A stretch of DNA of 64,000 nucleotides, taken from contig CAVZUA010000024.1 in assembly GCA_963778385.1 (NCBI GenBank), forward strand, positions 1 through 64,000. The letters are read 5' to 3'. The notes below the pieces were generated by a model. It made no database searches. It worked only from the letters and a program-made list of their open reading frames with translations, and was not told the DNA's origin. The DNA is from DATARH01 sp963778385. Its GTDB lineage: Bacteria > Pseudomonadota > Alphaproteobacteria > ATCC43930 > CGMCC-115725. Of this stretch, positions 33,631 through 42,438 are shown piece by piece; the stretch's first letter is position 1; each line of letters begins with the position of its first letter. Position numbers and translations under genes: made by a program.

Positions 33631-34890
33631 CTAGCCGATCGGCCGGCGGTCGTCGATGACCTTGCCGTCATTCGGCAGGCTGCCGGAGTTGACGCAGGAA
33701 ACGGCGGTGCGCAGCTTGGTCACGGACTGCGCCGTCGCGGCGATCGTTTCCGCCTCACCGGGCGCGCTTGTCTCGACCAGCAGCGTCATCACATCGCCGC
33801 TCGCCGGCCGCTCGATGACCAGCCGAGCGCGGCTCACGGCCGGGTGCCGCCGGGCGATTTCGCCGACCTGCGCGGGGTGGACGAACATGCCGCGCACCTT
33901 GGCAGATTGATCGGCGCGGCCGAGCCACCCCTTGATGCGCTGGTTGGTGCGCCCGCACGGGCTCGGCTCGGTCAGCAATGCCGACAGGTCGCCGGTTGCA
34001 AAGCGGATCAGCGGATATTCCGGGGTCAGCGTCGTCACCACCACCTCGCCGACCTCGCCGGGCGCCACCGGCACGCCGCCGCCGGGCTCGACGATTTCGA
34101 GGATGATCCCTTCGTCGACCACCATGCCGTCGCAGACCGATCCGTCCGGCGCCGTCGTCTCATAGGCGATGAGACCGAGATCGGCCGTGCCGTAGCATTG
34201 CAGCGCGTTGATGCCGTGGGCGCGGAACGCCTCGCGCAGCACCGAGGGAAACGCCTCGGCGCCGACCATCGCCTTCTTGATCGAGCTCATGTCGCTGCCG
34301 GTCTCGGCGGCGCGATCGAGCAGTATCTTGAGAAAGGACGGCGTGCCGACATAGGCCACCGGGCGCAGATCGGCGATCGTCTTGAGCTGCTGCTCGGTTT
34401 GCCCGGTGCCCGCCGGGATCACCGGACAGCCCAGCGCGATCGCGGCGCTTTCCAGCATCGCCCCCGCCGGCGTCAGGTGATACGAGAAGGTGTTGTGCAC
34501 CAGGTCACCGGCACGAAACCCGGCCGCGTGAAGTGCCCGCGCCATGCGGAAGAAATCCGGCCGCCGCGCCTCGATCTCGTAGATCGGTCCGGGCGAGGCA
34601 AAGATCCGTGCCACCGCACCGACCCCCACAGTCGTGAAGCCGCCAAACGGCGGGTTTTGCCGCTGCAGGTCGAGCAGTTCGGATTTGCGCGTCAGCGGCA
34701 ATTCGGCGAGCGCTTGGCGATTGTCGATCGTCTCGGCGCGAATGCCGGCCAGCCGCTCGCGGTAAGCCGGCGCGTTCGCCTGCGCTGCCGCAATGATGTC
34801 GGGCAGGGCGGCCAACAGCGCGGCTTCGCGCCCGGCCGCGTCGCGCGTCTCGTTCGCATCAAAAAAGGATGTCGGCACGGCATCCGCCAT
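33631..34890 (-). CDS. Phenylacetate-CoA ligase-like (PaaK) adenylate-forming enzyme
   Basis: 419 residues from the ATG at 34890; an in-frame TTG lies 7 codons earlier. AMP-binding blocks are present: FGGFTTVGVGAVARIFASPG, HNTFSYHLTPAGAMLESAAI, ALQCYGTADLGLIAYETTAP (the adenine pocket) and PLIRFATGDLSALLTEPSP. RIKGWLGRADQSAKVRGMFV is the hinge to the small C-terminal domain. PaaK-like ligases activate aryl or other carboxylic acids as CoA esters. No phenylacetate genes are nearby, so the substrate is open. It probably has its own promoter upstream of 34900. Confidence 0.85.
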   Translation of the reverse strand: MADAVPTSFFDANETRDAAGREAALLAALPDIIAAAQANAPAYRERLAGIRAETIDNRQALAELPLTRKSELLDLQRQNPPFGGFTTVGVGAVARIFASPGPIYEIEARRPDFFRMARALHAAGFRAGDLVHNTFSYHLTPAGAMLESAAIALGCPVIPAGTGQTEQQLKTIADLRPVAYVGTPSFLKILLDRAAETGSDMSSIKKAMVGAEAFPSVLREAFRAHGINALQCYGTADLGLIAYETTAPDGSVCDGMVVDEGIILEIVEPGGGVPVAPGEVGEVVVTTLTPEYPLIRFATGDLSALLTEPSPCGRTNQRIKGWLGRADQSAKVRGMFVHPAQVGEIARRHPAVSRARLVIERPASGDVMTLLVETSAPGEAETIAATAQSVTKLRTAVSCVNSGSLPNDGKVIDDRRPIG

Positions 34891-34962
34891 CAAAGGTCGC
34901 TGGAGCGCCAAATGGTGTACACCGCGGCTGGCGCCGGGGCCAGATGCCCTTGGCTTTCCGTC

Positions 34963-34997
34963 AAAGGAAAACCCGCCGGCACGAGGCCGGCGGGTTC
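34963..34997 (-). terminator. Rho-independent terminator of the porin gene
   Basis: On the minus strand AACCCGCCGGC and GCCGGCGGGTT form an 11-bp stem around CTCGT, followed by TTCCTTTG. It sits 23 bases after the porin stop codon. Confidence 0.75.
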
Positions 34998-35019
34998 TCC
35001 ATTGTCAGGCGCGACGCGA

Positions 35020-36591
35020 TTAGAAGCGGAACTTGAACTCGCTGATCAGCACGTTCTCGGTGCCGGTCGTGTTGTTCAGCACGGTACGCTGGCCCCACAT
35101 GTATTCGAGGCCGACATCGACGAACGAGACCGGGTTCCAGATCACGTTGGCGTGCGCGGAGAAAAACTCCTTGTTGATCGACGCAGCCTGTGCGGCGCCT
35201 ACCAGCTTGATCGGAATGCCGTTATGCGATTCCCAGCCGCCGCTGATGTTGCTGCGCAGATTGTCGAGCCACCAATGCTGGTAGCCGATTTCGCCGCCGA
35301 GTTCTTGGGTCGTGGTCGCGCGGATCAGTGCGGCCGACGCGGCCGTCGTCGGACCACCAAACGAGCCGTAGGCTCCCGGCGCACCGTAGTTGGTCGCAAT
35401 CGAGAAGTTGGTCGAGGCGTTCAGGTACGTGCCGATGCCCTCACCGCCGGTGAAGTGCAGGATGAAGTCGTCCTTCGCCCAGCCGAACCAGCCCGGCTTG
35501 ATATCCATGCCGAAATGGCCGCCATAGCCGACAAACTGCTTCGAGAAGTAGTGGCCGTCGGTCATGTCCATACCGGGACGCAGCACCGCGGAGACGTCCA
35601 CGTGACCCCAAGGCTGCGGCCAGTACCAAGCGGCGGTGAAATCTGGCGCCGTCGCCTTGGCGGGGTTGAGTGGCGTCACACCACTGGTCAGCACCGACGT
35701 GCTGCAGGTCGTGGCCGTGCCAAGCGCGGCGACCGTGCAAGTGGTCGTCGCGGTCGGGATCGCGCCGGCATCGCTGCTCTCCAGACCGTTGCCCGTGGCG
35801 ATCTGCGTCTCGGGCGTCTCAGCCGAGAACGACAGCGAAGTTCCCCAATAAGCGGGCATCGTATAGCGGACCTGCGGCACGCGGACGTGGCCTGGCTCGC
35901 CGACGTTGCCGCCGAAGTCAATCACTTCGGCGTTGGCATCCGGGTCGGAAAAGTTCGAGGTCGCTTGACCGGCGAGCAGCCCGCCCAACGTGCCGTAAGC
36001 ATAGCGGAGACGGGGGACCAGGCTGTCCGAGACACCGGTCGGGCTGCTGCCGCCAGGGGCGAACGCCGTCGAGCCCGCCCAGTCGAATTCCATCACGGTG
36101 CGGGCTTCGCCGAACGGCGTCGGGGTGCGGGTTTCGAAGCCGATACGCGATTCACGCGGGCTCGTCTGGAAGATGCCGTTGCTGCGCGCCTTGTTGACGC
36201 CGCTGTTCAGCAGCGGAACCGACTCGAGTTGTCCCGTGGCGCCGACCGTCGTGGTCTGCGGGCTGCCGTTCACCGGGCCGCCCGACAACCAGTAATCCAT
36301 GATTTCGGTGATCTGCCCGTAAATCCGGATCGATGTGTCGGTGCCGGGGATCAGGATCGAGCGCGGGAAACTGCCCGCGGTCACCGGCGCGCCGGCGGCC
36401 GGGTTCGGGTTGACCGAGTATATGTCGGGGGCCAATCCGACCGCTGCCAGCTGATCGACCCGCGTATTGAGGAGCTGCTGGTTCAGCTGCAGATCGTCGG
36501 CGCGTGCGCCGGCCAGTCCCGTCAGCATCGCCAGCGCCGCGGTGCCGCCACCCAGCGCCGCCACGGTGCGGGTTTTCCGATTGATGCTCAT
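35020..36591 (-). CDS. DcaP-type trimeric outer-membrane porin
   Basis: 523 residues from MSINRKTRTVAALGGGTAAL, a signal peptide ending near ARA. A short N-terminal helix (DDLQLNQQLLNTRVDQLAAV) resembles the periplasmic coiled coil of DcaP proteins. Beta-strand patterns follow: TSIRIYGQITEIMDYWLSGG, ESRIGFETRTPTPFGEARTV, TMPAYWGTSLSFSAETPETQ and LEYMWGQRTVLNN. The final residue is Phe after SEFKFRF, the BAM recognition signal. DcaP porins admit organic anions. A strong ribosome site (GGGGGAG) and a 300-base upstream region suggest high expression. Confidence 0.88.
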   Translation of the reverse strand: MSINRKTRTVAALGGGTAALAMLTGLAGARADDLQLNQQLLNTRVDQLAAVGLAPDIYSVNPNPAAGAPVTAGSFPRSILIPGTDTSIRIYGQITEIMDYWLSGGPVNGSPQTTTVGATGQLESVPLLNSGVNKARSNGIFQTSPRESRIGFETRTPTPFGEARTVMEFDWAGSTAFAPGGSSPTGVSDSLVPRLRYAYGTLGGLLAGQATSNFSDPDANAEVIDFGGNVGEPGHVRVPQVRYTMPAYWGTSLSFSAETPETQIATGNGLESSDAGAIPTATTTCTVAALGTATTCSTSVLTSGVTPLNPAKATAPDFTAAWYWPQPWGHVDVSAVLRPGMDMTDGHYFSKQFVGYGGHFGMDIKPGWFGWAKDDFILHFTGGEGIGTYLNASTNFSIATNYGAPGAYGSFGGPTTAASAALIRATTTQELGGEIGYQHWWLDNLRSNISGGWESHNGIPIKLVGAAQAASINKEFFSAHANVIWNPVSFVDVGLEYMWGQRTVLNNTTGTENVLISEFKFRF

Positions 36592-36898
36592 TGCTCCCCC
36601 AATCTCAATGGTCGAATGACTCGGCGAGGGCATGCCGCTCTCGTTGCTGTACATTATTGCTTTATGATAATGTGATCTAGCAATATCATATGCGGAATAA
36701 GCGAAAAGTGATGTTTTCACCGCAGCGTGGCGTTCTTGCCACAAATCACGTCAAGACGTTGATAAGACGCGATGTTTTTACGGAAGGGGAGTGGACGGAC
36801 TAGGAAACGGATGCCGCCGACCGAGAGGGATCACGCGGCACGTTTGTTGCGTATGTCGCGTACCAGATTCCGTAAAAGCATGATCTGAGGATAGGACC
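36592..36898. promoter_or_regulatory. Divergent promoter region of porin and hypothetical gene
   Basis: 307 bases without a gene. It contains an AT-rich block (about 36650-36715, with TTATGATAATGTGATC and TGATGTTTTCACC) that contrasts with the GC-rich surroundings and probably holds the porin promoter. No exact operator could be assigned. Confidence 0.45.
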
Positions 36899-37171
36899 AT
36901 GAGCATCGTCGAAGCCCCCGCGGCGACCGGATTTACCCTTCCGAGCTGGGCTGCCGCGGAATTTCTCGATACGCCCTATGACGAGAGGCTAATGCTCCGC
37001 GCGGTGATCTGCCGCGTGGGGCCCCGCCGCTGGCAGTGGATCGTCATGAGCATCGCCGAAGATCGCGGCGAGGTGATCAGCCTCGGCACGGAAGCCAGCA
37101 TCGCCGCGGCGCGCCGAACCGCCGCCTCCGAGATCGAAAAATCCATCCAGGACCCGTTCACGCACGACTGA
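36899..37171 (+). CDS. Hypothetical protein, 90 residues
   Basis: MSIVEAPAATGFTLPSWAAA begins the protein, with GAGGATAGG just upstream. The sequence then gives a small alpha/beta pattern (LMLRAVICRVGPRRWQWIVM, EDRGEVISLGTEASIAAARR) and ends in a charged helix. No membrane or signal segment is visible, so it should be cytoplasmic. I do not recognise a family. It is divergent from the porin. Confidence 0.6.
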   Translation: MSIVEAPAATGFTLPSWAAAEFLDTPYDERLMLRAVICRVGPRRWQWIVMSIAEDRGEVISLGTEASIAAARRTAASEIEKSIQDPFTHD

Positions 37172-37222
37172 CGGCGCCGGGTCGGGGCGCGGCTCCCATG
37201 AGTGGTCAGCGCTCTTTTAGCT

Positions 37223-37332
37223 CGTCATCCCGGACTTGATCTGACTTGATCCGGGCATCCAACCGACATTCCCATGCTTCGGGCGGTTGCTGTCGCCCGC
37301 TGGATGCCCACGGATCAAGCCCGGCCATGACG
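37223..37332. repeat. Palindromic intergenic element, family 1 variant
   Basis: CGTCATCCCGGACTTGATC and GGATCAAGCCCGGCCATGACG are inverted ends, with an inner CGGGCATCCA / TGGATGCCCA pair. A 10-base direct repeat (CTTGATC twice) suggests a small internal duplication. Confidence 0.7.
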
Positions 37333-37419
37333 ATCGACCGTTAATCGGCATCGTTTGATCCGGTCACATCGCGTCTCGGCCGCTTCCTCTCCGCGCTCGC
37401 AGGGAGGCCCGGTTGGGTA

Positions 37420-38022
37420 CTAGAATTTGTAGCCGATCCGAATACCGGCGGTCTTCAGCCCGGCATTGGGCGTCGCCAAGCCGTAATTGCCGATGTGATC
37501 GATCATCGCCGAGATGCTCCACTGCGGATCGATCTGATAGCCGATCTCGCCTGCCCGGCGGCCGAGGAACCGCGACCCCAGCGCCTTGCGGTCGCTCGGG
37601 CAGCCGTCCAGACAGCCGTCGTGCACGACAAGGTCGAACGCCCCGTCGAGGAAAAACCCGTCTCCTTCACGAAACACATTGCGGAACAGCATGATATCCA
37701 TGCTGAGGCCGCCATAACCGATGCTCGTCGTGCCGTTGGTGGCGACGCTGAAGCCGAGATTGGGGCGAAAGATGATCGACATGCCGAGGACGTCGAGAGG
37801 CTCGAACAAGCGGTGAAAGAGCAACTCGCCATTGAGGTCGACACCGGTCTCGACCGAGTGTTCGAAAAATGTGACGCCGTGATCGAGCACGCCGACCTTT
37901 AGCTCGTCGACGATCCCGTCGCTTTGCGCGCAGGCGACATGGATCGCGCCCAGCGCCGCCCACACCAACGCCGCAACAAGGACGCGGCCGACCCGATGCA
38001 CGCACCAAGTTACATCGAACAA
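37420..38022 (-). CDS. PagL-like (acyloxyacyl hydrolase family) outer-membrane protein
   Basis: 200 residues. A signal segment (VLVAALVWAALGAIHVACAQ) precedes a small beta-barrel: VDELKVGVLDHGVTFFEHSV, LGMSIIFRPNLGFSVATNG, SIGYGGLSMDIMLFRNVF and a final IRIGYKF ending in Phe. This is the layout of lipid A 3-O-deacylase homologues. The usual catalytic His-x-Ser is here His176-Ile-Gly178 (MIDHIGNYGLATPNAGLKTA), so the Ser is lost and activity is doubtful. It could act as a structural or altered enzyme. Confidence 0.75.
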   Translation of the reverse strand: MFDVTWCVHRVGRVLVAALVWAALGAIHVACAQSDGIVDELKVGVLDHGVTFFEHSVETGVDLNGELLFHRLFEPLDVLGMSIIFRPNLGFSVATNGTTSIGYGGLSMDIMLFRNVFREGDGFFLDGAFDLVVHDGCLDGCPSDRKALGSRFLGRRAGEIGYQIDPQWSISAMIDHIGNYGLATPNAGLKTAGIRIGYKF

Positions 38023-38085
38023 AGGTTATTATCCGCTTTTGGCTCAGCGCGACGTTACCAGCCGGCGCGAATTAAGCAACCGGTA

Positions 38086-38727
38086 TCACCCTCGCGTGAA
38101 CGGGTTCAATGCTTTCAACCGGGCCGACCAGACATGCCGGTTGATTTCCCGGCGTACCGTCGCCGCGTCGGTGACCCAGTTGAGCTGCACCGACTGGCGC
38201 TTGCCGACATGCGCATGATGCCCGTGAAACGACGCCTCGCTGCGGCGGAACGCAATCATCGTGCCGGCGACCGGCGGCACCTCCGCGGCGTAATCGTCGA
38301 GGTCGCGGGGACCTCGCAGAATCCGAAAGCGGCCCGCCGCTTCGGTCCACTCCCGGTTCATGTAGATCAGCACGGTGATCAGCTTGGTCGTCGAATTGGT
38401 GTGAATGCCGCCGTCCTTGCCGTCGCTGTAGCCGCGCAGCGTAATCATCGTCGGCCGGGTGGCGAGATCGATGTTGAATTTCTCCTCGATCGCGGCGCGC
38501 ATCGCCTCGCCCTCAAGCTCCGCCGCAAACCGCTCGAACAGCGGGCCGCAGGTCAGCGTCGACAGCGGATAGCTGCCATGGCCCGGTACCGAGGGAAACG
38601 CGTCGACCAGACCCGGCAAGGCGTCCCCCGCGAGAAAATTCTCGACCACCACAAAATCGAACGGGTCGCGGCAAAGCGGACTGGCGCGCAGCCGCGCGAG
38701 GTCGACGAGGGACATCGCCGGCATCAT
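38086..38727 (-). CDS. 2OG-Fe(II) oxygenase-like protein
   Basis: 213 residues. It opens with RDPFDFVVVENFLAGDALPG, typical of this jelly-roll group. The metal strand reads DGGIHTNSTTKLITVLIYMN, with His109 and Asn111 where the family has His-x-Asp. The distal part AFRRSEASFHGHHAHVGKRQ supplies the second His and the Arg that binds 2-oxoglutarate. Loss of the Asp may impair iron binding or change the reaction. The substrate is unknown. It lies between the PagL-like gene and the ABC transporter, and its direction is opposite to the latter. Confidence 0.75.
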   Translation of the reverse strand: MMPAMSLVDLARLRASPLCRDPFDFVVVENFLAGDALPGLVDAFPSVPGHGSYPLSTLTCGPLFERFAAELEGEAMRAAIEEKFNIDLATRPTMITLRGYSDGKDGGIHTNSTTKLITVLIYMNREWTEAAGRFRILRGPRDLDDYAAEVPPVAGTMIAFRRSEASFHGHHAHVGKRQSVQLNWVTDAATVRREINRHVWSARLKALNPFTRG

Positions 38728-38851
38728 CGCCGTTTTCGCCGGCTACGCCAATCCTGTCACCGGCCTTGGTTGGGCGAATTCGCCGCTCGCCGCCGCCGCC
38801 GCTCTGAGGTAGAGGTAGCGCCGCCAACCGCAACCCTGCCGATGAGAGGTC

Positions 38852-40600
38852 ATGGAACAGCGCTGGGGTCTTCCCCTCATCGCCTGGCCCTCGCGGCTGC
38901 GCCCCAATTACTGGGATCTGGTGGCCTTGCCGCTGGTGCTCGGGGTCATCGCGCTGGTCGCCTGGGGCGGCATGGCAATGGGTGCGCACTATCACATCGG
39001 CGACGCGCTGCCGATCAGCCTGGACCCCCGCAAGCTGCCGGAATACGCGCTACGCACGGTGCTGCGCATGGGCGCCGCGCTGGTCTTCTCGCTGCTGTTC
39101 AGCCTCGGCTATGCGGCGCTCGCGGCCAAAAACCGGATGGCGGAGAAAATCCTGATCCCGGTTCTCGACATCCTGCAATCGGTACCGATCCTCGGTTTTC
39201 TGTCGATTACCGTCACCGGCTTCATCGCGCTGTTCCCGGGCCGCCTGCTCGGCGTCGAATGCGCCGCGATCTTTGCGATCTTCACGTCGCAAGCATGGAA
39301 CATGACGTTCAGCCTCTACCAGTCGCTGCGCACCGTGCCGGGCGAGCTGATCGAGGCGGCGCGCATGTACCACCTCTCGACCTGGCAGCGCTTTTGGCGG
39401 CTTGAGGTGCCGCACGGCATCCCGACGCTGGTCTGGAACATGATGATGTCGGTGTCGGGCGGCTGGTTCTTTGTCGTCGCGTCCGAGGCCATCACGGTCT
39501 CCGGCCAGACGATCATGCTGCCCGGCATCGGTTCCTATATCGCGACCGCGATCCAGGAACGGAACCTCGTCGCCATCGGCTATGCGGTGCTGGTGATGCT
39601 GGTCGTGATCATCCTTTACGACCAGCTTCTGTTTCGACCGCTGCTCGCGTGGTCGCAGAAATTCAAGGACGATCTCGGCGACGACGCGGAGAATGTCCGG
39701 CCGTGGTTTCTCATGGTCCTGCAACGCGCGCAGCTGTTCGACCTGGTGCAGGCTGGCGTGCTCGCCGTCAACCGCGGTCTCGACAATCTGTTCACTGTGT
39801 TTGGCCGCTTGCGCGATCGTCTTGCGCGGCCACGCGGCGAAGCGGCGTTGGCGCCGGTATGGGCGGAGCGCGCCTTCGATTTTGCACTACTGCTGGCAAC
39901 GCTCGGGGCGGTCGCCTGGATGGTCGGGTTCATCCTGGATGCCGTATCGCCGCGCGAGGTCGGCTGGACCTTTGTGCTCGGCGCGATCACCGCGCTGCGC
40001 GTGCTGGTGCTGATCGCCATCGCCTCGCTGATCTGGGTGCCGATCGGCGTGTGGATCGGGCTACGGCCACAGATCGCCGACCGCGCCCAGCCGATCGTGC
40101 AGTTCCTTGCCGCATTTCCGGCCAACCTGTTCTTCCCCGCGGCGGTGGTGCTGATCCTGCGGTTCAACCTGAGCCCGGAAATCTGGCTCAGCCCGCTGAT
40201 GATCCTCGGCACGCAGTGGTACATCCTGTTCAACGTCATCGGCGGCACCATCTCGCTGCCGGCCGAGTTGAAGCTCGCGGCGAGCAATCTCGGCGTGCGG
40301 CGCGTGTTGTGGTGGCGGCGGGTCATGCTGCCGGCGATTTTTCCTGCTTATGTCACCGGCGCGGTCACCGCCGCCGGCGGCTCGTGGAACGCCAGCATCG
40401 TGTCGGAGGTTGTGCAGTGGGGCAACACGACCCTCACCGCGACCGGCCTCGGCGCCTATATCGCGCAGTACACCGCCAACGGTGACGCCGCGCGGATCAC
40501 GCTGGGGATCGGCGTGCTGTGTCTTTACGTGCTGGCGTTCAACCGGCTGTTATGGCGCCGGCTGTACAACCTCGCGGCCGAACGGCTGCGGCTCGATTGA
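38852..40600 (+). CDS. NitT/TauT-type ABC permease, two permease units fused
   Basis: 582 residues with two BPD-type permease units. The first EAA loop is in SLRTVPGELIEAARMYHLST and the second in GGTISLPAELKLAASNLGVR, each about 200 residues and linked by a hydrophilic stretch at about residues 260-330 (SQKFKDDLGDDAENVRPWF). Each unit has about five to six helices. The fusion makes a complete transmembrane part in one chain, as in some nitrate/sulfonate/bicarbonate-class transporters. The ATPase gene follows after 13 bases. No periplasmic binding protein is encoded nearby. Confidence 0.9.
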   Translation: MEQRWGLPLIAWPSRLRPNYWDLVALPLVLGVIALVAWGGMAMGAHYHIGDALPISLDPRKLPEYALRTVLRMGAALVFSLLFSLGYAALAAKNRMAEKILIPVLDILQSVPILGFLSITVTGFIALFPGRLLGVECAAIFAIFTSQAWNMTFSLYQSLRTVPGELIEAARMYHLSTWQRFWRLEVPHGIPTLVWNMMMSVSGGWFFVVASEAITVSGQTIMLPGIGSYIATAIQERNLVAIGYAVLVMLVVIILYDQLLFRPLLAWSQKFKDDLGDDAENVRPWFLMVLQRAQLFDLVQAGVLAVNRGLDNLFTVFGRLRDRLARPRGEAALAPVWAERAFDFALLLATLGAVAWMVGFILDAVSPREVGWTFVLGAITALRVLVLIAIASLIWVPIGVWIGLRPQIADRAQPIVQFLAAFPANLFFPAAVVLILRFNLSPEIWLSPLMILGTQWYILFNVIGGTISLPAELKLAASNLGVRRVLWWRRVMLPAIFPAYVTGAVTAAGGSWNASIVSEVVQWGNTTLTATGLGAYIAQYTANGDAARITLGIGVLCLYVLAFNRLLWRRLYNLAAERLRLD

Positions 40601-40613
40601 GCAAGGAGACGCG

Positions 40614-41915
40614 ATGAACGGCACTGTGTCCCCGCTGCTGCGCGCCGCCGCCGTCTGCAAGACTTATCGCACCCCCGACCATATCGGCCGGCTGGTGCTC
40701 GAACATGTCGACTTCGCGCTGCGCGAAGGCGAGATCGTCGCGATCCTCGGCAAATCCGGCTCCGGTAAGTCGACCTTTCTGCGCATCCTCGCCGGCCTCA
40801 TCCCGGCGAGCGACGGCACCATCGAGTACCGCGGGCAGACCGTGCGCGAGCCGGCGCAAGGCATCGCGATGGTGTTTCAGAGCTTTGCGCTGTTCCCATG
40901 GCTGACAGTGCTGGGCAATGTCGAGCTGGGCCTCGAGGCACAAGGCGTCACCGCCAGCGAGCGGCGGCGGCGAGCGGTCGAGGCGATCGACCTGATCGGT
41001 CTCGACGGGTTCGAGAACGCGTACCCCAAAGAACTGTCGGGCGGGATGCGGCAGCGTGTCGGCTTTGCCCGGGCGCTGGTCGTCAATCCCGACATCCTGC
41101 TGCTCGATGAGCCCTTCTCGGCGCTCGACGTGCTGACCGCGGAGACCCTGCGCACCGACCTGCTCGATTTGTGGGGCGAGAGCAAGATCCCGACCAAGGG
41201 TATCCTCGTCGTCTCGCACAATATCGAGGAGGCGGTCGAGATGGCCGACCGCATCCTGATTTTCGGCAGCGACCCCGGCCGCATCAACGCCGAAATCCCG
41301 GTGCCGATGCCTTATCCGCGCATTTGGGACAGTCCGCAATTTCGCCAGATCGTCGACCAGGTCTACGGGCTTCTGACGACGGTCCCGGGCCGCGACGGCC
41401 GCCGCGGCCTCAAGGCCGAGCCGATCAGCGTCGGCTACCGGCTGCCCGACGCGGCGGTGCAGCAGCTCACCGGGCTGATCGACAGCCTGAACGAGGCACC
41501 GTTCCACGGCCATGCCGATCTGCCGCACCTGGCCGACGAGGTCAGCCTCGACGACGACGAATTGTTTCCGCTGCTCGAAGCGCTGCAGCTGCTGGGTTTC
41601 GCCCATGTCAGCGGCGGCGACATCGACCTCACCGCGACCGGCCGCCACTACGCCGACGCCGACATGCAGGCACGCAAGCAGGTCTTCGCCGACGTGGTGA
41701 TGAAACACATTCCGCTCGCCGCCCACATCCGGCGCGTGCTCGACGAGCGGCCAGGCCACCGCGCGCCTTCGGCGCGGTTCCTGCGCGAACTGGAAGACCA
41801 TCTCTCCGAGGAGGAGGCGGAGCGCGTGCTCGACACCGTGATCAACTGGGGCCGGCACGCCGAAATCTTCGCCTACGACTATGACGACGAGGTGCTGAGC
41901 CTCGAGAATTTCTGA
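40614..41915 (+). CDS. NitT/TauT-type ABC ATPase with C-terminal AAA-associated domain
   Basis: 433 residues from the ATG at 40614 (AAGGAG). Walker A is ILGKSGSGKSTFLRILAGLI, the Q-loop VFQSFALFPWLTVLGNVELG, the signature ELSGGMRQRVGFARALVVNP, Walker B ILLLDEPFSALDV and the switch VSHNIEEAVEMADRILIF. From about residue 270 a second domain follows (LPHLADEVSLDDDELFPLLE, GRHYADADMQARKQVFADVV), the helical AAA-associated C-terminal domain found in this subgroup. It powers the fused permease upstream. Its extra domain may sense a ligand or regulate the pump. Confidence 0.9.
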   Translation: MNGTVSPLLRAAAVCKTYRTPDHIGRLVLEHVDFALREGEIVAILGKSGSGKSTFLRILAGLIPASDGTIEYRGQTVREPAQGIAMVFQSFALFPWLTVLGNVELGLEAQGVTASERRRRAVEAIDLIGLDGFENAYPKELSGGMRQRVGFARALVVNPDILLLDEPFSALDVLTAETLRTDLLDLWGESKIPTKGILVVSHNIEEAVEMADRILIFGSDPGRINAEIPVPMPYPRIWDSPQFRQIVDQVYGLLTTVPGRDGRRGLKAEPISVGYRLPDAAVQQLTGLIDSLNEAPFHGHADLPHLADEVSLDDDELFPLLEALQLLGFAHVSGGDIDLTATGRHYADADMQARKQVFADVVMKHIPLAAHIRRVLDERPGHRAPSARFLRELEDHLSEEEAERVLDTVINWGRHAEIFAYDYDDEVLSLENF

Positions 41916-42097
41916 TCCTCGGCGCTACATCGGCGGGCGCACCTCCGCGCGCGCCATTTGCGGCGGGACCGGCCGATCCGGCGCATCGCGGCAAAACACG
42001 CTTTCGCGACCCGTGTGCCCGCTGCCCGATTACTGGCCCCGCCGCGTTCGGCGGTATAAAATGCCGGGGCGCGATCATTGGGGTTGGGTTCAGGGGA

Positions 42098-42367
42098 ATG
42101 CGTTTCTTGCTGTTGACGCTCGCCGTCGCCGTACTCGCCGGCTGCACGCAAAACCAGTCGGATTTCGTCCGGGTCGGCGAGCGCACCTTCCGCATCGAGA
42201 GCCCGCCGATCGCCGGCGGCGCCGACGGCCCCAATCGCCGTCTTGCCGTACAGCTGTGCCCCGGCGGCTACCGGGTACTCAATGCCGAATCGCACAAAGG
42301 CGGACCCGACCGCGCCGACTACCGGGAGTTCAACACCACGACGGTGTGGGTCGTGAAGTGCCTGTAG
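42098..42367 (+). CDS. Small lipoprotein of unknown function
   Basis: 89 residues. MRFLLLTLAVAVLAGCTQNQ is a lipoprotein signal with lipobox LAGC (Cys16). The mature part (SDFVRVGERTFRIESPPIAG, LAVQLCPGGYRVLNAESHKG, TTTVWVVKCL) has two more Cys that could pair. It is probably attached to the outer membrane. No family is recognised. It lies alone between the ABC operon and lysS. Confidence 0.75.
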   Translation: MRFLLLTLAVAVLAGCTQNQSDFVRVGERTFRIESPPIAGGADGPNRRLAVQLCPGGYRVLNAESHKGGPDRADYREFNTTTVWVVKCL

Positions 42368-42374
42368 CGCCGCG

Positions 42375-42429
42375 GTCATAGCGAGCGCAGGAGATCGCCG
42401 CGGCGCCTGTCGGCGCCTCGCAATGACGA
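42375..42429. repeat. Palindromic intergenic element, family 3
   Basis: GTCATAGCGAGCGCAGG and CGCCTCGCAATGACG are imperfect inverted ends around a GC-rich centre, between the lipoprotein and lysS stop codons. It may end both transcripts. Confidence 0.55.
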
Positions 42430-42438
42430 CCCGAGACC

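Noticed and set aside
33511..36675. 1054-codon open frame on the plus strand
   Set aside because: It runs antisense through the PaaK-like gene and the porin, has a low-complexity Arg/Gly composition and no family motif. GC-rich codon bias on the other strand creates it.
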